NCBI GenBank assembly: GCA_902776285.1
Contig: CACYPK010000008.1
Location: forward strand, 22,992 to 86,991
Source: an uncultured Eubacteriales bacterium
GTDB taxonomy: Bacteria > Bacillota > Clostridia > Peptostreptococcales > Anaerovoracaceae
Direction of reading: 5' to 3'
Length of the DNA stretch: 64,000 bases
Position 1 is the stretch's first letter; each line of letters opens with the position of its first letter. The notes under the pieces are model-generated. The model saw only the letters and a program-made list of their open reading frames with translations. It was not told the origin of the DNA and searched no databases. Shown here in pieces: positions 53,693-62,985 of this stretch. A program made the translations under genes and the position numbers.

Positions 53693-54823
53693 TTATTTTA
53701 CGAAGGTGATGTTGTCGAGTCCTGCAGTGCTAGGATCATTGATCTCTTCGTTGCTGATCGTAACTTCACCGGCTTTGACCTTCTCGAACAGAGCGTTGTA
53801 TTCATCAACACTCCAGTTCTGGAGCGACCAAGTATCAACCGGGAGACCTACAGCGTCATCAGCAGCTCCGAGTACGAGAGCGCCCTTCTGGAGGCCGTCG
53901 TTGTAGAAGTTGCCAAGTGAGATCTGTACGGACTGAGCAAGTCCCTTGCAAGCCGATGTGATAACAGCATCGGAATCCTTGGACTGGTCAACGTCAACGC
54001 CGATGATAGCGCCGTCAGCAGCCTCAGCCGCAGCAGCTCCGGAGTTGAACATTGTGCCGCCGCATACGAAGATCGCTTCTGTGCCTGCGTTGTACCATCC
54101 GGCGAGCATGGCCTGAAGGTCGTCAGATGCCGAGAACTGTGAACCATACTCCCAGCTGTATCTCATTTCGATCTTCTCGCCCTTCTCACCTGCAGCATCG
54201 TTAGCGCCCTGAGCGAATCCGTAGCCGTATCTGCAGCAAGCAGGGTTTGTTCCACCGCCACCGCCGGAGAATCCGAGCTTTGTGTAGCCTTCCATTACTG
54301 TAGCATAGCCAGCGAGGTATCCCGCCTGCTCTTCCTGATAGGAAACGCCCAGTACGTTGTCGAGTCCGAGATCCCAGCCATCGATGAAGATGAACTGTAC
54401 CTCAGGGTACTTAGGAGCTACAGCCTCAAGAGCTGTCTGCTGCATGAATCCAGGAGTTACGATTACTTCAGCGCCCGCGTCGCAAGCGTCTGTCATGGCC
54501 TTGATCCTGTCTTCGTCAGTAGCGTTCGCGCCGTTTGCCGGCTGATAGTACTTATAAGTCTTTTCATTCTCATAAGCGTACATTTTGCAGCCGTTCCATG
54601 TGAACTGGTTGAAAGAACCGTCCTTGAGCTGGCCGACGTCTGTTACCATAGCGATCTGGTAAGTTCCGTCTGCGGACTCGCAGTTATCATCGATATCATC
54701 AAACGATACTGCTGCTGCGTCGCCGCCGTCAGCTGCAGGCTCTTCACCGCCGCCGCCTCCCCCGCAAGCCGCGAATGCGAATACCATCAGCGCTGCGAGG
54801 AGCAATACAAGAAATTTCTTCAT
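53693..54823 (-). CDS. bmpA: BmpA/PnrA-type nucleoside-binding lipoprotein
   Basis: This 376-residue lipoprotein has signal MKKFLVLLLAALMVFAFAAC with Cys at 20, then a Gly/Glu/Ala linker, and the BMP fold: MVTDVGQLKDGSFNQFTWNG, ITPGFMQQTA-like TPGFMQQTALE, IGVDVDQSKDSDAV. Members bind purine and other nucleosides. It leads an operon on the minus strand, divergent from tdk-psuK-psuG. The GGGAGG site is strong. A -10 (TATAAT) lies in the divergent region, but the -35 is weak. Confidence 0.93.
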   Translation of the reverse strand: MKKFLVLLLAALMVFAFAACGGGGGGEEPAADGGDAAAVSFDDIDDNCESADGTYQIAMVTDVGQLKDGSFNQFTWNGCKMYAYENEKTYKYYQPANGANATDEDRIKAMTDACDAGAEVIVTPGFMQQTALEAVAPKYPEVQFIFIDGWDLGLDNVLGVSYQEEQAGYLAGYATVMEGYTKLGFSGGGGGTNPACCRYGYGFAQGANDAAGEKGEKIEMRYSWEYGSQFSASDDLQAMLAGWYNAGTEAIFVCGGTMFNSGAAAAEAADGAIIGVDVDQSKDSDAVITSACKGLAQSVQISLGNFYNDGLQKGALVLGAADDAVGLPVDTWSLQNWSVDEYNALFEKVKAGEVTISNEEINDPSTAGLDNITFVK

Positions 54824-54986
54824 TACAATCCTCCCTAATATGTTTAGAGTGATAAGAAATAGTGGTGGAATATAGAATTCCTAACGGATATATTATAGTA
54901 TATCGGTATAAAAAACTGAACAAAAATAATGCTAAAAAACAGCTCGTTATTAAATAAAAAACACGCATACAGAACGGAGACATTTC

Positions 54987-55568
54987 ATGGCCAAACTGTA
55001 TTTCAAATACGGAGCGATGGGCTCTTCAAAGTCCGCTCAGGCTCTGACCACAAAGTTCAATTATGAAGAAAAAGGCATGACCGTATGGCTGATCAAGCCG
55101 GGCACCGATACCCGTGACGGCGCGGACATCATCAGGAGCCGCATCGGCCTTCAGCAGCAGGCTCAGGTCATACACCCGGATGAAGATATCATAGCGGCCT
55201 ATCACGCGGCAGGCGACTACGATGTCATCATCGCTGACGAAGCGCAGTTCCTTACCCCGGAACAGATCGACGGGCTCAGGTGGCTCGTCGATGAGAAGAA
55301 TCTGCCTGTGCTGTGTTTCGGCTTAAGGACCGATTTTCTGACACACTTCTTTCCGGGCGCTCAGAGGCTCATGGAACTGGCCGACTCCATCACCGAGATC
55401 AAAACGATATGCGAGTGCGGCCGCAAGGCGACCGTAAACGCCAGATTCGATGACAACGGCCGCATCATAACCGAGGGCGACCAGGTTGTGCTGGGCGGCA
55501 ACGACAGATATACGGCAATGTGTCACAAGTGCTGGAAGCAGCGCATCAAGGAACAGCAGGAAAAGTAA
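54987..55568 (+). CDS. tdk: Thymidine kinase
   Basis: This 193-residue type II TK1-like enzyme makes dTMP from thymidine. KYGAMGSSKSAQAL is the P-loop, IIADEAQFLTPEQID the Walker B and lasso start, and ECGRKATVNAR with AMCHKCWK gives the four zinc cysteines. It is the first gene of the tdk-psuK-psuG operon. Confidence 0.94.
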   Translation: MAKLYFKYGAMGSSKSAQALTTKFNYEEKGMTVWLIKPGTDTRDGADIIRSRIGLQQQAQVIHPDEDIIAAYHAAGDYDVIIADEAQFLTPEQIDGLRWLVDEKNLPVLCFGLRTDFLTHFFPGAQRLMELADSITEIKTICECGRKATVNARFDDNGRIITEGDQVVLGGNDRYTAMCHKCWKQRIKEQQEK

Positions 55569-55573
55569 CCACC

Positions 55574-56536
55574 ATGGAAGAAAAAGATTACGTAGTAGTG
55601 ATAGGCGCCGCAAACATAGACATAGGCGGCACTCCATATAAGCCGCTCATTCCGGGCGACTCCAATCCGGGCGTCATAAAGATGAGCTACGGAGGCGTCG
55701 GACGCAACATCGCTCACAATCTTGCTTTGCTCGGAGTCAAAGTAGAGCTCATAACCGCCATCGGAGACGACACCCTCGGCAAGGAAATGCTGGAGAGATG
55801 CGAAAGCATAGGCATGGACACGAGCCTCTCGCTCATTATGCCTGATGCCTCATCTTCTACATACCTCTTCATCAACGATGATGACGGCGAAATGAGTCTC
55901 GCCCTGTCGCACGTCGACATAGTGAAGCACATCACTCCTGAATACATAGAGTCCATCAGCGACGTGATAAATTCCGCTGCCATCGTGATCGCCGACTGCA
56001 ATCTTACACAGGAGACCCTGCTCAAGATAAAAAGCGTCTGCAAGGTCCCTCTGTACATTGATACTGTATCTGTCTCTCACGCCGACAAGATCAAGGGTCA
56101 TCTCGACGGTATAGATACTCTCAAGCCGAACCTTCTCGAGGCAGAATTCCTGACGGACATGATAATAGAGAATGAATACGACTGCCTTGAAGCCGCTCAC
56201 GCTCTGATAGAGCAAGGCGTCAGAAGAGTGTTCATTTCACTCGGTCCTAACGGCATGATCGCGGCGGATAAGGATCATACTCTTAAGGCGGACAGATACC
56301 CGGCAGAAGTAAAATGTACGACAGGAGCCGGAGACTCCGCAATGGCAGCCATAATTTGGTCCTCAATGAATGACGGCAAAGATGAGCTGGAGTTTCCGGT
56401 AAAGGCAGCGAACGCGGCTGCTTCCGCCACCATATCCGTGGATCCGACTATACATCCTGCCATGAGCAGCGATATGATAATTCGGATGCTGGACGAACAT
56501 AGTGTAAATATAAAAGAAGTCAAATACATGAAGTAG
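55574..56536 (+). CDS. psuK: Pseudouridine kinase (PfkB family)
   Basis: This 320-residue ribokinase-fold enzyme has VVVIGAANIDIGG at the start, a YGGVGRNIAHNLALLG substrate loop and CTTGAGDSAMAAI anion hole and catalytic Asp. It is called pseudouridine kinase because it is followed by psuG. The start at 55574 is six bases after the tdk stop with GCAGGAAAAG upstream; the longer frame in tdk is excluded. It makes pseudouridine-5'-phosphate. Confidence 0.9.
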   Translation: MEEKDYVVVIGAANIDIGGTPYKPLIPGDSNPGVIKMSYGGVGRNIAHNLALLGVKVELITAIGDDTLGKEMLERCESIGMDTSLSLIMPDASSSTYLFINDDDGEMSLALSHVDIVKHITPEYIESISDVINSAAIVIADCNLTQETLLKIKSVCKVPLYIDTVSVSHADKIKGHLDGIDTLKPNLLEAEFLTDMIIENEYDCLEAAHALIEQGVRRVFISLGPNGMIAADKDHTLKADRYPAEVKCTTGAGDSAMAAIIWSSMNDGKDELEFPVKAANAAASATISVDPTIHPAMSSDMIIRMLDEHSVNIKEVKYMK

Positions 56537-56588
56537 CAACACTTTAATGCGATAAATGACAATAATCATAAAGTAAGGAGACTTTTTC

Positions 56589-57500
56589 ATGAATAAATAC
56601 CTGGATATAAGCAAAGAAGTAAAGGAAGCTCTGAATGCCGGAAAGCCGGTGGTCGCTCTTGAGTCCACGATCATCTCGCACGGAATGCCTTATCCGCAGA
56701 ACGTAGAGACAGCTCTCGCGGTAGAGCAGATCGTAAGAGACAACGGAGCTACTCCGGCAACCATCGCAATAATCGGCGGCAGACTGAAAGCGGGACTCAC
56801 TCCTGACGAGATCGAATACTTCGGTAAGAAAGGTCCCGCGATCGCGAAGGCATCAAGAAGAGACCTCGCCATGCTCTGCGCAAAGGGTGAAGACGGCGCC
56901 TGCACAGTAACGACTACCATGATGATCGCTCACATGGCGGGCATCAAAGTATTCGCGACAGGCGGTATCGGTGGAGTCCACAGAGGAGCAGAGGTAACGA
57001 TGGATATCAGCGCTGACCTTGAGGAGCTCGCTCAGACACCTGTCATGGTAATATGCGCCGGATGTAAATCCATTCTGGACATAGGTCTGACTCTCGAATA
57101 TCTTGAAACAAAGGGTGTTCCTGTTATCGGATTCGGCACTGAAGATATGCCTGCCTTCTATACATCCAAGAGCGGATTTAAAGTTGATTATAAAGTCGAT
57201 TCCGCTGCTGATCTCGCGCACTTCTTTAAAACTCATCTTGAGCTCGGAATGAAAGGCGGCATCCTTGTAGGAAATCCTATACCTGAAAAGTATTCTATGG
57301 ATCCGGATATAATAAATCCGGCAATAATCCAGGCCATAGATGAATGTGTAAAACGTGGAATAAAAGGAAAAGAGACTACTCCTTTCCTTCTGGCAAAAGT
57401 TAAGGAACTCACGGGAGGAGACAGCCTCGATTCAAATATCCAGCTGGTCTTCAATAACGCGAAAGTCGCAGCCATGACCGCATGCGAATTGTGTAAATAG
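56589..57500 (+). CDS. psuG: Pseudouridine-5'-phosphate glycosidase
   Basis: This 303-residue enzyme splits the C-glycosidic bond of pseudouridine-5'-phosphate to uracil and ribose-5-phosphate. ALESTIISHGMPYPQN is the signature start, IKVFATGGIGGVHRGAE the active-site loop with catalytic Lys. The length is normal. It ends the operon and is followed by three tandem hairpins. Confidence 0.95.
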   Translation: MNKYLDISKEVKEALNAGKPVVALESTIISHGMPYPQNVETALAVEQIVRDNGATPATIAIIGGRLKAGLTPDEIEYFGKKGPAIAKASRRDLAMLCAKGEDGACTVTTTMMIAHMAGIKVFATGGIGGVHRGAEVTMDISADLEELAQTPVMVICAGCKSILDIGLTLEYLETKGVPVIGFGTEDMPAFYTSKSGFKVDYKVDSAADLAHFFKTHLELGMKGGILVGNPIPEKYSMDPDIINPAIIQAIDECVKRGIKGKETTPFLLAKVKELTGGDSLDSNIQLVFNNAKVAAMTACELCK

Positions 57501-57650
57501 TAAAGGATATATGATACTTAAATAGAAAATACTGAATATTAGAGGATATAAGATTCTTAATAGAAAATTCGTATTAGTTCGTAATAGGAAAAAAGTAAAT
57601 ACTAAAAAGATAAAAACTCGTAATAGAAAATAATATTGATTAATACTTGA

Positions 57651-57840
57651 AATGTGTATCATTCAGGAGATAACCGCCAATGATACACATTTTTTATAGA
57701 AAGTAATATTGACTAATACTTGAAATGTGTATCATTCAGGGAAAAGCGCCAATGATACACATTTTTTATAGAAAGTAATATTGACTAATACTTGAAATGT
57801 GTATCATTCAGGAGATAACCGCCGATGATACACATTTTTT
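57651..57840 (+). repeat. Three tandem terminator-like hairpins
   Basis: Units start at 57651, 57724 and 57796 (periods 73 and 72 bp). Each has the 13-base arm AATGTGTATCATT, a 14-15 nt loop CAGGAGATAACCGCC or variant, the inverse arm AATGATACACATT and T-run, then a linker TATAGAAAGTAATATTGAC. The third has one arm mismatch. It is located 150 bp after psuG and would terminate that operon three times over. Confidence 0.85.
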
Positions 57841-57888
57841 CATAAAATAACTTAAAAATAACTAAAAACTGCTATTATTTTTAAGTCA

Positions 57889-58082
57889 GGGTGTAAAAAT
57901 CCGGTAAAAATCTGAAATAATACACCATTTTAAAGTGATTTTGTGTATTTTCATATTAATTCATCCTTAAGATGCACAATTAGTTTAAAAATAATGGTAA
58001 ATTCTATTATTTTTTAACTTTTTTCATCGTAATACAATGTTTAGGGTGTATATTTCTTTGTTTTTCTCTTAATTTTACACCC
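57889..58082. repeat. Palindromic array 3: GGGTGTAA units near dnaN
   Basis: Units 57889-57927 (GGGTGTAA with ATACACCA) and 58044-58082 (GGGTGTAT with TTACACCC) are each exactly 39 bp. A degenerate unit at 57941-57979 (TTGTGTAT with ATGCACAA) starts 52 bp after the first. Motif and unit length equal array 1 at 9312-9566. The rest of 57501-58383 is AT-rich and without a gene. Confidence 0.7.
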
Positions 58083-58383
58083 AGGATCAGTTTACCTTTC
58101 TTTTATCGCTTCTTTTATCGCTGTAAATTCTCTTTTGATCAATCTATTAATATATAAAAAGCAATATAAAAGCGCATCTTTCTATTCATTTGAGAATGAT
58201 TCACTGAAGGATGCGCTAATTACTTATTATTACTTATTATTCTTTTTTTTATTCTTTTTTCTCTATTCTTATTACTCTATTAATTGCGAATTATAAGATT
58301 AAAGTAAGACTAATATGAATAATATGATTGTTATTTTTTTACTCTAAATATTATGTCTGATTTTTTATGTTTTAGAATTTTTA

Positions 58384-59487
58384 CTAATTCATTCTGATTG
58401 GCAGGATCAGGTATGTATATTTGTCGCCTTTTAATGGCTTTATGATGGCCGGGCTTACGCTGTCCTTGAAGTTGATGTTTATTTCTTCATCTTCTATGAC
58501 ACTCAGAGCATCTTTCAGATATCTTGAATTGATACCAATATTCAAATCTTCGCCGTCATTGATTATCTCAACTTTTTCTTCTATGTTACCCTCTTCATTC
58601 AGAGAGGTAATATAGATCATATCTTTTCCTACATTGAATCTGATCAGATTATTATTCTGAACTGACGCCAGGAGTGAAGCTCTTTCAGTGCTCTTTAAAA
58701 GATCATCCTTTTTAACTCTTACATTAATGTTTCCATCTTTATTGAGGATCCTTTCATAATCTATGAATTTTCCGGAATAAGTATTGATGATGACTTTATT
58801 ATTATCAAACTTCATCACTACTTTATTATCTATTATTTCAAAGCTCATCTTTGAATCGCCGTCATCATCGATGAATTTGGAAACTTCTATGATAAGTTTA
58901 GCCGGAATGATAACACTTACATTTTCTTTATTATCAACATCAATCTTATAGGTAGCTATCCTGTATGGATCGACGCCTACCATTTTCATCTTTCCGTCTT
59001 TGATTTCAAGAAGGACTCCTGTGATGATCCTGTTGAATTCATCTGTAGAAGCGCTGAATGCTGTCTTTTTTATGAGCTTTTTAACATCTTCTTTGTCAAG
59101 AAAAAATACCTTTTCTCCTTCATCGAGCCTGATCTTAGGATATTCATCTCCTTTGAAGCATATTATTTCAGAACTGGAACTGCCGCTCTTTATATTGATT
59201 TTGGATCTTTCGCTGTCATAATCCATCATCATATCTTCTTCAGGAAGCTTCGCGATGATTGCGCTGAATAATTTAGCAGGAACGACAAATTCACATATTC
59301 CATCTGAATTAACATTGATAGTTGTCTCAGTGGTCATGTTTGTATCCGTTGAAGTAAGCTTCATTTTATTATCTTCAACGTTGATAAGTATTCCTTCCAG
59401 AATATTAGAAGTAGTTCTTACCGGAACAGAATGAGAAACGTTATTCAATGCTTTATTTAATTCTGTTCTGTTGCAATAGATCTTCAT
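58384..59487 (-). CDS. dnaN: DNA polymerase III beta sliding clamp
   Basis: This 367-residue clamp of three repeated domains has MKIYCNRTELNKALNNVSHSVP as its start and YTYLILPIRMN as the C-terminal strand. The start chosen has AAAGGA upstream; five more codons upstream are possible. It follows dnaA on the minus strand after a 206-bp gap with a DnaA box. The gene is more AT-rich in codon use than the accessory genes. recF and gyrB are not next to it. Confidence 0.96.
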   Translation of the reverse strand: MKIYCNRTELNKALNNVSHSVPVRTTSNILEGILINVEDNKMKLTSTDTNMTTETTINVNSDGICEFVVPAKLFSAIIAKLPEEDMMMDYDSERSKINIKSGSSSSEIICFKGDEYPKIRLDEGEKVFFLDKEDVKKLIKKTAFSASTDEFNRIITGVLLEIKDGKMKMVGVDPYRIATYKIDVDNKENVSVIIPAKLIIEVSKFIDDDGDSKMSFEIIDNKVVMKFDNNKVIINTYSGKFIDYERILNKDGNINVRVKKDDLLKSTERASLLASVQNNNLIRFNVGKDMIYITSLNEEGNIEEKVEIINDGEDLNIGINSRYLKDALSVIEDEEININFKDSVSPAIIKPLKGDKYTYLILPIRMN

Positions 59488-59569
59488 AGCATATCCTTTC
59501 ATTCTTTCCTGCCGCAGCTCTTATTTTTATATATTTATTATTAGTATTAATAGTAAGCGTTGTTGATAA

Positions 59570-59578
59570 TGTGGATAA
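59570..59578. promoter_or_regulatory. DnaA box in the dnaA-dnaN gap
   Basis: TGTGGATAA, the perfect complement of TTATCCACA, lies in the AT-rich 206-bp gap between dnaN and dnaA. Confidence 0.75.
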
Positions 59579-59693
59579 CTTCCGAACAACCTGATTTTTG
59601 CGTATTTCTTTCAATTTTTCACAGTTGAAAATGATATTTAAAAGTTGTTGATCAGATGTTGATTATTATTTGTATACGATTTCAGAATTTATT

Positions 59694-61037
59694 TTATCTC
59701 TTTCTGGCCTGCAATTTCGCCTTTATGGTTTCAATATTTTCATAGAGTATCTCATCGTATTTCAACTGATCCTCTATTTTTTCTATTGCGTGTATGACTG
59801 TTGAATAATGTCTGTCTCCAAACAGTTTACCTATCTTAGGCAGAGAAAGATCTGTCTCAGTCCTGCAAAGATACATCGCGACCTGTCTTGGCAGAGTTAT
59901 TTCAGCGTTTCTCTTAGGAGAATCCATGTCAGCGATCTTTATTTTGTAATGATTCGCGACTATCGATCTGATTCTTTCAGGAGCGACTGCCTGTTCATTA
60001 TCCTTTATTATATCTTTCAGGATACTCCTTGCGTTATCCACAGTTATAGGTTCATTCAGAAGCTGCGAAAGACCTACTACCCTGTTATAAGCTCCTTCAA
60101 GTTCTCTTATATTATCCTTTACCTGATCCGCGATAAGATTCAATACATCGCTTACTTCAGGAGTTATCTGGATATCTGATTTTTCAGCAAGATTTCTTAA
60201 AATGGCTACTCTTGTCTCATAATCCGGCGGCTGGATATCCGCTATCATGTTCCAGCTGAATCTTGTGCGCAGCCTTTCATCGAGACCTTTAAGATTTACC
60301 GGCGGACAGTCGCTGGTTATAACGATCTGTTTATTATTCTGATAAAGAGCCTCAAAAGTATGGAAGAACTCTTCCTGAGTCGCTTCCTTGCCTTCAAGGA
60401 ACTGGATATCGTCTATAAGAAGAACATCAAGTTTGCGGTATTTGTTTCTGAAGGATCTGGTCTTGTTATCGTTGATAGCGGTAATAAGTTCATTTGTGAA
60501 CATCTCAGCAGAAACATAAAGTACCTTCGTTTCAGGATTATTGCGGATTATCTGTACTCCGATGGCCTGCATAAGATGCGTCTTGCCGAGTCCTGATCCT
60601 CCGTAAATAAATAGAGGATTATAGATGTCTCCGGGGGATTCAGCTACCGCGACTGAAACCGCGTGTGCGTACTTATTTGAATTTCCGACTACAAAACTTT
60701 CAAAATTAAAACGTGGGTTGAAGAGCTTCTCCTGATTGAGAGTGTTCTTCATCCTTGATGTATCGATCTTGCTTATCTCGTAATCCTTATCGCTCTTGAT
60801 GACCACGCGGAAAGGTTTTTCGGTGCTGCTGTTTATGGCATTCTCGATCTGCGTAAGGTAGTGGTCGTTGATGTGGGTGATAAGACGAGGTTGATCCGGC
60901 CACGCAAGATAAACAATACCTGCTTCCTCCTCTATATGATGAATGCTCAGAGGAGCCAGCCAGGTATTGTAACTAAGGGTCGTATTATTATCTCTAAGAA
61001 AATTGAGGGTAGTCCCCCATATCTTGTTTTTATCCAC
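59694..61037 (-). CDS. dnaA: Chromosomal replication initiator DnaA
   Basis: This 447-residue protein has N-domain LRDNNTTLSYNTWLAPL, AAA+ with P-loop GGSGLGKTHLMQ, DVLLIDDIQFL, and the C-terminal DNA-binding domain with GDRHYSTVIHA. The start codon is GTG at 61037. The DnaA box TTATCCACA (61030-61038) overlaps that start codon, so the protein could repress its own translation start or nearby promoter. GGAGAG is the ribosome site. Confidence 0.97.
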   Translation of the reverse strand: MDKNKIWGTTLNFLRDNNTTLSYNTWLAPLSIHHIEEEAGIVYLAWPDQPRLITHINDHYLTQIENAINSSTEKPFRVVIKSDKDYEISKIDTSRMKNTLNQEKLFNPRFNFESFVVGNSNKYAHAVSVAVAESPGDIYNPLFIYGGSGLGKTHLMQAIGVQIIRNNPETKVLYVSAEMFTNELITAINDNKTRSFRNKYRKLDVLLIDDIQFLEGKEATQEEFFHTFEALYQNNKQIVITSDCPPVNLKGLDERLRTRFSWNMIADIQPPDYETRVAILRNLAEKSDIQITPEVSDVLNLIADQVKDNIRELEGAYNRVVGLSQLLNEPITVDNARSILKDIIKDNEQAVAPERIRSIVANHYKIKIADMDSPKRNAEITLPRQVAMYLCRTETDLSLPKIGKLFGDRHYSTVIHAIEKIEDQLKYDEILYENIETIKAKLQARKR

Positions 61038-61210
61038 AGTTACTCTCCATACGGTTGTGAACCAATTTTACATAAAGTTTTCCACATATGCAAAGGGCAA
61101 AATCGCATTAAAAATGGGTGTTTCGCGGTATTCAAAAAATAAGTTTTCCACATATTGTTGATAAAACTGTTAACAACCTCGGACCGCTACTACATATTGT
61201 GTATAACCCA
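61030..61210. other. Candidate oriC with DnaA boxes
   Basis: DnaA boxes lie at 61030-61038 (TTATCCACA), 61078-61086 and 61144-61152 (TTTTCCACA) and 61198-61206 (TGTGTATAA), followed by an AT-rich stretch to about 61345. The gap between dnaA and rpmH is the usual oriC place in Firmicutes. Confidence 0.7.
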
Positions 61211-61318
61211 TTTTTTGCGCATTATGTATTTTATTTAGACAAAGAAGGCGGATTTAAAATTTTCATACCATATCCTTAAAAGAATGAAACTTAAACTTCA
61301 TATAAACCCGCTTTTTAT

Positions 61319-61347
61319 TTGACTTTTGAACGTTTTTCAAATATAAT
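61319..61347 (+). promoter_or_regulatory. Sigma-A promoter of rpmH operon
   Basis: TTGACT at 61319-61324 and TATAAT at 61342-61347 are 17 bp apart. The leader is about 75 nt with a GGAG site before the rpmH ATG. Confidence 0.85.
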
Positions 61348-61430
61348 GCATTGGCTTATGTGCTCTTGGAATTCAGAGGGCACGCAAAACAATTACTTAC
61401 AATATATATAAACAGCTAAAGGAGAAGAAA

Positions 61431-61565
61431 ATGAAAAGGACTTATCAGCCTAAGAAGAGGCAGAGACTTAAGGAACACGGATTCCGCAAGAGAATGGCTA
61501 CAGCCAACGGCCGCAAGGTGCTCAAGAGAAGAAGAGCGAGAGGCAGAAAATCTCTTACAGTTTAA
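61431..61565 (+). CDS. rpmH: 50S ribosomal protein L34
   Basis: This 44-residue very basic protein starts [20 protein letters not shown], has the [10 protein letters not shown] segment and ends GRKSLTV. It has the usual L34 length, with a GGAG ribosome site seven bases upstream. It is the first gene of the rpmH-rnpA-yidD-yidC-khpB operon. Confidence 0.98.
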   Translation: MKRTYQPKKRQRLKEHGFRKRMATANGRKVLKRRRARGRKSLTV

Positions 61566-61589
61566 TTGTTTGAATGGAACGGTGTCCGG

Positions 61590-61955
61590 ATGAGAGATCG
61601 CAGCGAACTTACATTGCGCAATCAGAGGGACTTTGCCAGGATATACAAGCAAGGCAAGTCCAAAGGCGGCAGGTTTACGGTGATCCTGTATAAAAAGAAC
61701 GGACTTGATAAGACAAGGACCGCTTTTGTGGCGAGCCGCAAGGTAGGCAACTCGGTAGAAAGAAACAGATCCCGCAGGCTCATGAGAGAAGCGTACAGAG
61801 CGATGGAGCCTGAAATAATAAAGGGATACGACGTGATATTTGTCGCGAGAAACACTATCAACGGACGTAAAGAACCTGAAGTCGAGAAAAGTATCAGAAA
61901 GACGCTGACGGATTGCGGACTCCTGAAAGACAGCCGTAAGAACAATGAAAAGTAA
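61590..61955 (+). CDS. rnpA: Ribonuclease P protein component
   Basis: This protein of about 121 residues supports RNase [21 protein letters not shown] and the RNR-type motif [14 protein letters not shown] define it. The start is uncertain: ATG at 61590 is preferred, a TTG at 61566 directly after the rpmH stop is also possible. Coupled to yidD by an 11-bp overlap. Confidence 0.93.
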   Translation: MRDRSELTLRNQRDFARIYKQGKSKGGRFTVILYKKNGLDKTRTAFVASRKVGNSVERNRSRRLMREAYRAMEPEIIKGYDVIFVARNTINGRKEPEVEKSIRKTLTDCGLLKDSRKNNEK

Positions 61956-62175
61956 GAAAAACATCATTCAAAGAATTTTGATAGTCATGGTAAGGGCATA
62001 TCAGATCGGCATATCTCCGTACATCGGAGCTCACTGCCGGTATACGCCCACCTGCAGCGCGTACTTCATAGAAGCCGTAGAAAAGTACGGAGCGCTGAAG
62101 GGAAGCTGGCTGGGGATACGCAGGATCCTAAGGTGCCATCCGGGACGTCCGGGAGGCTATGATCCGGTGCCGTAG
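61945..62175 (+). CDS. yidD: Membrane protein insertion efficiency factor YidD
   Basis: This 76-residue amphipathic protein has [19 protein letters not shown] and [14 protein letters not shown], the family signature with two conserved Cys-containing motifs. It aids insertion of proteins by YidC and lies directly before it. Confidence 0.95.
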   Translation: MKSKKNIIQRILIVMVRAYQIGISPYIGAHCRYTPTCSAYFIEAVEKYGALKGSWLGIRRILRCHPGRPGGYDPVP

Positions 62176-62223
62176 TCCGCGCCATGCGACAAAGCAAGTT
62201 ATATTACAAGAACGGAGAAGAAA

Positions 62224-62982
62224 ATGGGATTTATTGCAAAACCTATCGGATATCTGCTGCAGCTGATATATAAACTGGTAGGCAATTACGGAATCTCACT
62301 CATCATACTCACAGTTATCGTAAAGTTGGTGCTCTATCCTCTCTACGCCAAGCAGATCAAGTCGACTGCTGACATGTCTGACATGTCTGAAAAGGCAAAG
62401 GAGATCCAGAACAGATACGCCAACGACAGAGAGAAGATGAACGAAGAGATGCAGAAGCTGTACGCCGAGACCGGATTCAATCCGATGAGCGGCTGCCTTC
62501 CGATGCTTATCCAGTTCCCTATCATCATGGGACTGTTTGCGCTCCTCAGAAATCCGATGAAATACATGCCGACAGAGACGATGATGTTCGCGAACCACGA
62601 GTCTTTCCTCTGGATCAAGGATCTCGCTCAGCCGGATCTTATTATTCTGCCTATAGCCGCGGGCCTCGCAACGTTCTTCGCATTCAGCATGAACAGCGCG
62701 ATGACCATGCAGCAGCCGGGAGCGAATCCGGGCCAGCAGAAGGCAATGAACGCGATCATGAAATATTTCTTCCCGCTGAGCATTCTCTGGCTCGCAAGAT
62801 CGTATCCGGCAGGACTCGCGATCTACTGGGCCGGCGGCCAGTTCATGCAGATTTTCTTTAACCTCAGGATCAATAAGATCAGGGACGACATGAGAGCAGA
62901 GAAAGAAAAGAAGAAGCTGACAGAAAGAGCCGAGAAGGAGCTTGCCAGGAAGAAGAGAGCAAGAATGAAAGGAAGTTATTAA
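62224..62982 (+). CDS. yidC: Membrane protein insertase YidC (Oxa1 family)
   Basis: This 252-residue Gram-positive-type YidC has about five membrane helices, the ISLIILTVIVKLVLYPL segment, Met-rich cytoplasmic loop MSDMSEKAKEIQNRY and a basic C-terminus. There is no large periplasmic domain, as usual in Firmicutes. It is coupled to khpB by a three-base gap. Confidence 0.95.
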   Translation: MGFIAKPIGYLLQLIYKLVGNYGISLIILTVIVKLVLYPLYAKQIKSTADMSDMSEKAKEIQNRYANDREKMNEEMQKLYAETGFNPMSGCLPMLIQFPIIMGLFALLRNPMKYMPTETMMFANHESFLWIKDLAQPDLIILPIAAGLATFFAFSMNSAMTMQQPGANPGQQKAMNAIMKYFFPLSILWLARSYPAGLAIYWAGGQFMQIFFNLRINKIRDDMRAEKEKKKLTERAEKELARKKRARMKGSY

Positions 62983-62985
62983 TAG

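Noticed and set aside
54824..54986. Purine or other riboswitch upstream of bmpA and tdk
   Set aside because: The 163-bp divergent gap is AT-rich and holds no conserved aptamer core that I can recognise; only a -10 element and ribosome sites are visible.
60034..60042. DnaA box TTATCCACA inside dnaA
   Set aside because: It is in coding sequence away from the other boxes and may be chance, so it was not counted as part of oriC.
61416..61967. Minus-strand open frame of 183 codons
   Set aside because: Antisense to rpmH and rnpA, both certain by sequence and context.
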